A stretch of 64,000 nucleotides of DNA from Castor canadensis. Its lineage: Eukaryota; Chordata; Mammalia; Rodentia; Castoridae. The position numbers were made by a program, and so were the translations under genes. Position 1 is the first letter of the stretch, and every line of letters begins with the position of its first letter. The stretch spans positions 125,235,866 to 125,299,865 of the forward strand of contig NC_133386.1 of assembly GCF_047511655.1 (NCBI RefSeq). The letters run 5' to 3'. Shown piece by piece: positions 58,080-64,000 of the stretch. The notes beneath the pieces were generated by a model that searched no databases, was not told the origin of the DNA, and saw only the letters and a program-made list of their open reading frames with translations.

Positions 58080-58715
58080 GTTATTTTAATTGTATGCATT
58101 TATGGGGTACAGTGTGTAATTTTATACTTGTATATAATGTATAATGATCAGTTAAGGATAGTCAACATTTCCACCACCTTAAAATTTTTTTTAGAAAGTT
58201 TTGATTAACATGTAATACACATATTTATTAAGTACAGTGTGATATTTTAATACATCTATATAATGCATACTGGCTGAATATGTACTGATTAACATTTCCA
58301 TCTCCTTATCATTACTTTGTGTTTGGAGGCTTTGACTTCCTCTTTTCCAGTTATTATATAATTATATAATTATATAATATATTAATATATTATTATATAA
58401 TAGGTTATTGAATAGATTAATGTGAACTTTAGTCACCCAACTGTGCAGTAAAACACCAGAAATTGTTACTTCTATGTTTTGGTACTTATTATTCAGTGTC
58501 CCCACCCTCTTCCCAACTTCTTGTAATCATTATTCTACATGCTAATTGAGCTTTTTTAAAAGCATTAAAATATGATAGAACATGCTGTTTTTGACTTATT
58601 TCATTTAACATAATGTCCAGTTCCATCCATTTTCCTTTATGTCAGAATAACACAACATTCTGTGTATATTCCATATTTTCTTTATCCATTCATCCATTGA
58701 TGGGCATCTAGGTTG
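58080..58715 (-). repeat. L1M LINE 3' end, antisense
   Basis: 'catttatggggtacagtgtg', 'gaactttagtcacccaactg', 'taatgtccagttccatccat', 'ctttatccattcatccattg' are antisense L1M 3'UTR and ORF2-end text. An AT-only stretch at 58350-58400 lies within it. Confidence 0.8.
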
Positions 58716-59270
58716 AGTCCATATCCATCCTGTAGGGACACTAGGAAGGTTAAGTGGGAGCACTGAGTCAAGTACCAAATGAGCAATATGTAAATGTCAA
58801 CTGTCCTACAATGGTCAGTAAACCAGCTGCAGCCTACTGGACCCCAGGGTGGGGTCCACTTAAGATTTCTTGGTAAGTACTTTCTAATGCTTATCAAGCT
58901 TTGAGGTGTCTACAAAGCAGCAAGGTACTTTGTTAAAATGAAAATTTGGATACAGTGGGTCTGGGGTGAAAACAGAGATACTGCATTTCAACAAGCTTCT
59001 AGGTGATGCCGCCTATACTCAGGGGTCATACGTTGACAAATAACACTTTTTAACCTTATGTAGCACTCCTTACCTGATAAACGAATAGGGCCCAGCTGCA
59101 GGTCCTCTACGATTTTTGCTTAGCTCAGGTGTTTTCAAGCACCAGTTGATTACCTGAGTGGGCCTGTAGAAGAATCAACTGCAGAAGACTCAACGGTGAA
59201 AATACAGAATCCAGAATTGCTTCAGGGAATTCCATTTCAGCAGGTGAGGGGTAGTGCTTAAAATCAGTAT
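58716..59270. other. Intergenic, no gene seen
   Basis: No gene. Includes possible MER5-like pieces ('agcaccagttgattacctga', 59140-59160) too short to call. Confidence 0.4.
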
Positions 59271-59274
59271 TTAT

Positions 59275-60378
59275 TTATTTTATTTTTAATTTAAGAATAT
59301 TTTATTTTGATTGACATATAATTGTATTTACTAATGGGGTTCAGTGTAATATTTCAACATAATACAGCATGAACTAATTAAAACTGGCCTCTCTTTATCC
59401 ACTATCCTTCCCAATCCTCTGAATCCGTAGTTTTCACGATTTTATTTTCCAGTTAACATTTTTTTAGCTTATACATAAGAGAGATCATGTGATATGCATC
59501 TTTCTGTGCCTGACTTATTTCACTTCACATAATGTCTTCCAGTTCCATCCAGTTTTGTACAAATGAATCAATTTTATTGCTTTTATTACTGAATAATATT
59601 CCACTGGACAGCTAGGTTGACTGCATATCTTTTGAATAGTGCTATAATAAATATGGGTATGCAAATATTTCTGTGGTATGGTGATTTCATTTGGATACAA
59701 ACTCAGAAACAAGATAGTTGGATGATATGGTGGATCTATTTAGTTTTTTGAGGCACCTCTGTATTGTTCTCCATAACAGTTGTACTAATTTACATTCTCA
59801 CCAACAGTGTATGAAACTTCCCTTTTCTCTGTTGTTTTGCCAACATTTGTTAATTTTTGTATTTTTTTATTATAGTCATTCAAATGAGGATGAGATGGTA
59901 TCTCACTGTAGTTTTGATTTGCATTTCCCTGATGGCTATTGATATGAGCATTTTTTCTTGTATTTGTTGGCCATTTGCATTTCTTCTTTTAAGAAACATC
60001 TATTCAAATCATTTGTCCATTTAAATGACATTATTTATTTTTTATTAAGTTTTTTGAGTTCCTTATATATTCTGGATATTAATAATTGAAACAAAAGAAC
60101 AAAGCTGGAGGCTTGCAATACCTGATTTCGATACATACTACAGAGCCATAGTAACAAAATCAGCATGGCACTGCCATATAAGCAGACATATAGACCAAGG
60201 GTACTGAGTAGAAATTCCAGAAATAAACCCACATGTCTCAAACCAGCTGATTTCTGACAAAGGCTCCAAAAACATACATTGGAGAAAGGACAACCTTGTC
60301 ACCAAATGGTATGTGGATATCCACATGCAGAAGGTTGAAAATTAACCCCTATCTTTCACCCTACAAAAATCAACTCAA
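59275..60378 (-). mobile_element. Old L1 with inverted 5' segment
   Basis: 59275-60085 is minus-strand L1: 'cttccagttccatccagttt', 'tttacattctcaccaacagt', 'gttttgatttgcatttccct', ending in the SRIYKELKKLNKK block. At 60086 the strand switches: 60086-60378 reads plus-strand ORF2 from an LEACNT.F block through the 'ccacatgcagaaggttgaaa' block to KINSR. The plus part lies upstream of the minus part in L1 coordinates with about 90 residues lost between, so a 5' inversion with deletion fits. Two separate insertions are the alternative. Confidence 0.65.
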
Positions 60379-60404
60379 GGAAGGGGGAGGGGGAAAAGAG
60401 AGGA

Positions 60405-60490
60405 TACTAGGAATAATATATATCTCATAATATATGTATATCTTGTAATATATGTATATTTCATAATATATGTATAGTTCATAATGAAAC
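60405..60490. repeat. AT-rich short tandem repeat
   Basis: Three to four imperfect units of about 23 bases built on 'cataatatatgtatat', directly outside the retroviral LTR. Confidence 0.75.
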
Positions 60491-60554
60491 CCTGTTATAC
60501 ATGGGAATCTCAAACAGAGATATGGGACACAGGCAGTTCAGCAGGAAGCAACAC

Positions 60555-60560
60555 TTTATT
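60555..60560 (-). terminator. LTR polyadenylation signal AATAAA
   Basis: Minus-strand AATAAA in 'ggcacaataaagtgttgct', about 70 bases downstream of the TATA box and before the LTR end, as expected for R. Confidence 0.85.
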
Positions 60561-60625
60561 GTGCCAGCACAGACTCAGTGGACTTGTGTCCAAAGGCTGA
60601 GCCCCGAGAACAAAGGGGTCCCACC

Positions 60626-60633
60626 TTATATAC
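60626..60633 (-). promoter_or_regulatory. LTR TATA box
   Basis: Minus-strand 'gggtatataaggtggg' within the LTR, about 240 bases from its 5' edge, the expected U3 promoter position. Confidence 0.8.
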
Positions 60634-60872
60634 CCTTGCAAGCAGGTTACAGAAGCAAAAAAGCAAGGTTTAACCCAAGTATGGTTACGTGCGATTCTAT
60701 AGGCTACTTCACCCTAGTAGTAAGTGATTTTCTACCCCCAGTGCTCCCTGACCCTCTTCATGTTTAGATTCTTCAAGTTTTATCTCTTTGCTATGCCATC
60801 ACTTCCTCCCTGCTACTTTATCAGAACAAAGGCTTGTCTGTTTCTTTTCTGGTCCTTCTCCCTGCTACATTA

Positions 60873-60883
60873 TTCCTCCCTTT
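60873..60883 (-). other. Polypurine tract of the endogenous retrovirus
   Basis: Minus-strand AAAGGGAGGAA, three bases before the LTR's TG, is the plus-strand primer position of retroviruses and fixes the LTR boundary. Confidence 0.85.
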
Positions 60884-60904
60884 GATGCTCAGACCCACCT
60901 AGGG

Positions 60905-63111
60905 TCAAAGAGCATCATCTTGATTTAGGGGTTTATATTTCCATAGCATCATTACATGGAAGTCATTTTCCTTTCTATAGTGGCCTCCATAATGGTCCTG
61001 ATAGACCACAATACCAGGGGAACCAGGCAGGGTAATATTAAGCATGCTCCCAGAACAAGGCCCATTGCTTCTATCAGGGTTTTGAATCTGCCCAAGGCAG
61101 AGAACCATCCTCCAAACAGGTCATTGGGATTCCATCCTCTCCAAGTCTGGATGGGGACATGGACAATTTTCTTCATTCTATCTGTGATTTCTTCTATGAC
61201 CTTCCATTCATCATTATTCTGTAAGCAGCAGTTGCTTAGGTTAAATTTTCCACAAACTTCTCCATCAGAATCAAGCAAAGAGTCTAGATTTATGTGGTTT
61301 TGATAGATAGCATTGCACATTTTAGTGCTTCATTTTGTCAGCAAATTGAGAGCTCTTGTGGTTTTATTAGTTATAATTTCAACAACAGCCTGCAGCCAGA
61401 TAATGCAGTTGAGCATGTGTTTCGGGGTGCAATAGCCCCAGGACGCGACTTCTGCCCAAGTGGCATTACCATAGTGCTGGGTGATTCAATTGGGAGGCCT
61501 TTCATTATCATTCCAATTGCCAATTTGTAAGCCACCTCATTTTTGTCTATTTAATTTTTCTTCATATATGTGGACTCCCAGTTTTCCACTTTGTTTGAGG
61601 GGAAGCAAGAAGAAGGATGGCCTGATTGAGTTTAGTACATAAGACCCAAACCAGATGCTAGGTAGCACCATATAAAGCTTGCTTTCCACAGGTTGGCCCC
61701 TGGCCCCCCCCCAACCTATGTTTGCGGCAAGATTGTTCCAAGCTTCTCGAGATTAGAGAAGTTGGCCAGTGGGTGGATCTGGGGTTCTGTGTGGTTTGGA
61801 GCTGCCCACCCCTGGGTCTTTTGGGCAGTGTCATTATAAAACTTCCATAAAACAAGTTAAAGCCCCTACCGGGGTAGAGAACTGGCCTTTTGGGTGGGAG
61901 ATAAAGTAATTCCTAATGATGGAAGTTTTTAGGAACCAGATGCTTCTTCTGTGATTGGGGAAGGTGGTCTCATTAAACAGCACCTGTGGGTCTAGCTCCC
62001 TTGCTTCCCATGGCCAGTGGTCTCCCATGTTTATTCCTTCACAAACATAGCATGAAGTGACATTCAGTGTCTGCGCTATAGACTCAGCCAATGAAAGGAA
62101 CAAGTTTTTGGTCTTGTCAGATATAAGGAACTCACTTTTCATTTCCTCATAAAAGGAGTGAAAGACTTGGTAAGAGGAACTCTCATGGTTGAAAGTCACT
62201 GACTTGACGTGCAGTAGGGTCCTAGGATTGTACCTCTTTCTATTTATCTTTGCTTCCTTGTTCCCAATCTGAGGGCTTAAGTATAGTAAAATTTACAGGA
62301 TTACAACTGCCAAATGTACAGTTGGGTGTAGTTGTTGCCTTGTGGAGGAGAGACGAGTACCCTACTTTCTGCCAAGTAGCCCATGAGACACAACTCCAAT
62401 AAGTGCAATAATGTCAACCTATATCACTGCATGACCTGCCATGTGAGTCCAGTATTTATCATTTAACATATAGACTCTCTCCCAGGCTAGGTCTTCATAG
62501 CAACAGCCTGTACCTCCACATCTGCCCTGGGATATGGTCACACATACATAAAAAAACACTGACACTGGCTTATCAGGATTGAACACCTGGGTGCAGTTAA
62601 TGAGGTCCCTAATTCACCCCCCCCGCCCAGATAGCACCATCAAATATCTGGACCTCCAACCATTGCTCCCAAGGGCTGTAGGGGAGTTGAAGCAGACATG
62701 CTGATTACCATGGGAACACACCGAATAGAGGGTATGACCTGATGGTGCCTGCACAGGAATAATAAGTACAAAAAAGCAAAGTCTTAGTGACAATACTTCC
62801 TGACCAGGTAGTATGCATACATAGGTCATAGGATGAGGGCTCTGGGACCATGAAAGGAAACCAGATCAGTAACAATAAACAGTAGTTATGTATCCTGCCC
62901 AAAAGAGGTAGAAGAGAGCTAATAAGAGCTTTTTGCTGTGGGTCCAGTCGGTGGGGATGGTTTCCACCAAACCTATGGCAAAGATTAGGGTGAGAACTAT
63001 AGCAAGAGATACAAACAAGGGGTGACAATGCATCACAGTAGAATAACTGACATGGAAAATAGTTAGTTTATTCCATTGGACAGTTGGTTTTTTTAAGCTT
63101 CTGCTATGCAT
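60905..63111 (-). pseudogene. Decayed retroviral env (surface and transmembrane subunits)
   Basis: Minus-strand env. A likely start ATG at 63111 opens 81 codons with a long hydrophobic signal/leader. Surface-subunit pieces follow in shifting frames (62614-62829, 61834-62199), including a CYVC motif at 62041-62052 of the CXXC kind. The transmembrane part is at 60952-61530: an ectodomain helix region, a C-x7-CC motif at 61225-61254, and a membrane segment (VLGACLILPCLVPLVLW). A stop lies just before the 123-codon frame, and the cytoplasmic tail appears to continue in another frame to 60905. Non-functional as it stands. Confidence 0.88.
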
Positions 63112-63148
63112 AGACTAGTCAACTTCCAGAGTGACTAGAGCAGGGCTG

Positions 63149-64000
63149 TTATCCCTTTGTTTGTGGTTCCCTGTTGTCTCCTGGGAAGTGAAGTCCTGCT
63201 GAGGAAGGGTGCTGACATTCCAAAGGGTATTCTACACTGTGAAGCTGGATCAGGGATGCATTCCCACTTGAGGGAAGCTGACTTGACTCGCTGTGGTGGA
63301 TCCAAGGAGCAATCTCTGCTATTTTAACTGTTGTAGGGGTAGACAAAATATCAACAAAAAGGCCTCTTCAATGAGTCTTTAATGGTTGGACATTCCATTC
63401 CTTTACCCAGATGGCATCCCCTGGCTTATAAAGGTGTGTGGGAGTTGTCAGGCAGACAGGATGTCTCTCCCAGACCCAGTCATTGATCTTTGGGGAGACA
63501 ACTTGAGGGCCTGCATCTGTTGCCTCAAGGTGAAGTCATCTATTTCCTTAAGGTCCCCCCATATGCCCTTGATTAAGGGGGATGGGTATACATAAAGGAT
63601 CTCAAAGGGTGAGAGCCCTAGACCTAATCATGGGACTAGACCTAATCTTCTGTAATGCTATGCATAGCAATTGATTACACTGAAGATGGGTCTCCTGACA
63701 CAGTTTTCCCAACTGTAATTTTAGGGTTCTATTCATATGTTCCACTTTTCCTGAACTCTTAGGGTGGTAGGGCATATGCAACTTCCAGGTGATTCTTAAG
63801 CCCTTATCCATCAGCTGTACCACTCAGCCAGAAAGGCTGGCCCATTATCTGACCCAATAGACACAGGTAATCCAAACCAAGTTATGATTTCCTTTAGCAG
63901 ACATCTGGCCACTTCCTGGGCCTTTTCAGTCTGCATTAGGAAGGCTTCCACCCATCCTGAGAAGGTACAGACAAACACCAACAGATATTTGCATCCTCGA
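63149..64000 (-). pseudogene. Decayed retroviral pol, integrase region (partial at window edge)
   Basis: From the right edge the minus strand encodes the integrase core: a FSGWVEAFLMQ block, then WFGLPVSIGSDNGPAF with the second catalytic Asp at 63847-63849, then YHPKSSGKVEHMNRTLK with the catalytic Glu at 63740-63742. The C-terminal domain includes VKIAEIAPWIHHSE near 63290, and pol stops at about 63149, 38 bases before env. The Asp-to-Glu distance is 107 nt, one short of the 108 for D35E, and the reading frame shifts between them. A second shift lies near 63600-63615, with stops after it. Confidence 0.92.

Larger units (their letters stand above)
60502..60869 (-). repeat. 3' LTR of the endogenous retrovirus
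   Basis: 368 bases with TG...CA ends on the minus strand (TGTAGCAGGG at 60869 down to GATTCCCA at 60502). Contains a TATA box (60626-60633) and AATAAA (60555-60560), so U3, R and U5 can be ordered. It follows the polypurine tract directly. The target-site duplication cannot be tested without the other end. Confidence 0.88.
60502..64000 (-). mobile_element. Class I endogenous retrovirus, 3' part, truncated by window edge
   Basis: Minus-strand order is integrase end of pol, env, polypurine tract, LTR, as at the 3' end of a gamma-like provirus. All coding parts are broken by frameshifts and stops. The 5' LTR, gag and most of pol lie beyond position 64000. Class I is based on the integrase and env character; the family name is not assigned. 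Confidence 0.92.

Noticed and set aside
1-64000. CRISPR arrays, operons, prophage or bacterial defence systems
   Set aside because: The window is mammalian nuclear DNA with SINEs, LINEs and a CpG-island gene; no evenly spaced repeat-spacer arrays or clustered bacterial-style genes are present.

Overview
This is vertebrate nuclear DNA from a placental mammal, almost certainly a rodent. It carries one recognisable protein-coding gene, FAM181B, in a CpG island at about 2.2-3.7 kb, followed by roughly 60 kb of gene-poor, repeat-rich DNA. The rodent call rests on B1-type SINEs and on ID-type SINEs joined to B1 as B1-ID heterodimers, together with lineage-specific L1 elements and mammal-wide MIR, L2, MER5 and MaLR fossils. 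The B1-ID heterodimer resembles SINEs I associate with Castorimorpha (beaver or kangaroo rat). The species is inference.

Layout: 0-2 kb is intergenic with MIR and an L1 tail. At 2.2-3.8 kb is FAM181B, with a single uninterrupted coding exon, plus strand, strong Kozak context, a TEAD-binding-like motif, a perfect hairpin just after the stop and nearby polyadenylation hexamers. From 4-16 kb is intergenic DNA with L2, MIR, B1 and a 5'-truncated L1. From 16-29 kb are L1s, including an old minus-strand L1 of about 4.7 kb that received a full-length U1 snRNA retrocopy and, at its edge, a B1-ID SINE. From 29-49 kb is a patchwork of MaLR LTRs, MIR, L2, SINEs, a candidate solo ERV LTR, an L1M split by several later insertions, and L1 3'UTR copies. 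From 49-60 kb are L1 copies, two of them with head-to-head inverted halves typical of twin priming.

From 60.5 kb to the right edge lies the 3' part of a minus-strand class I (gamma-like) endogenous retrovirus: a 368-bp LTR, polypurine tract, decayed env, and the integrase end of pol. It is broken by frameshifts and stops. The rest lies beyond the window.

The genes do not form a pathway. FAM181B is the only host protein gene supported. Its expression would depend on its own CpG island and perhaps on distal elements; two AT-rich, homeodomain-site-dense unique stretches (about 28.85-29.45 kb and 56.6-56.86 kb) are the best visual candidates. No novel molecular system is evident. The most informative features are the U1 retrocopy with target-site duplication, the two inverted L1s, the post-stop hairpin of FAM181B, and the ERV env with unusual CX7CC spacing.
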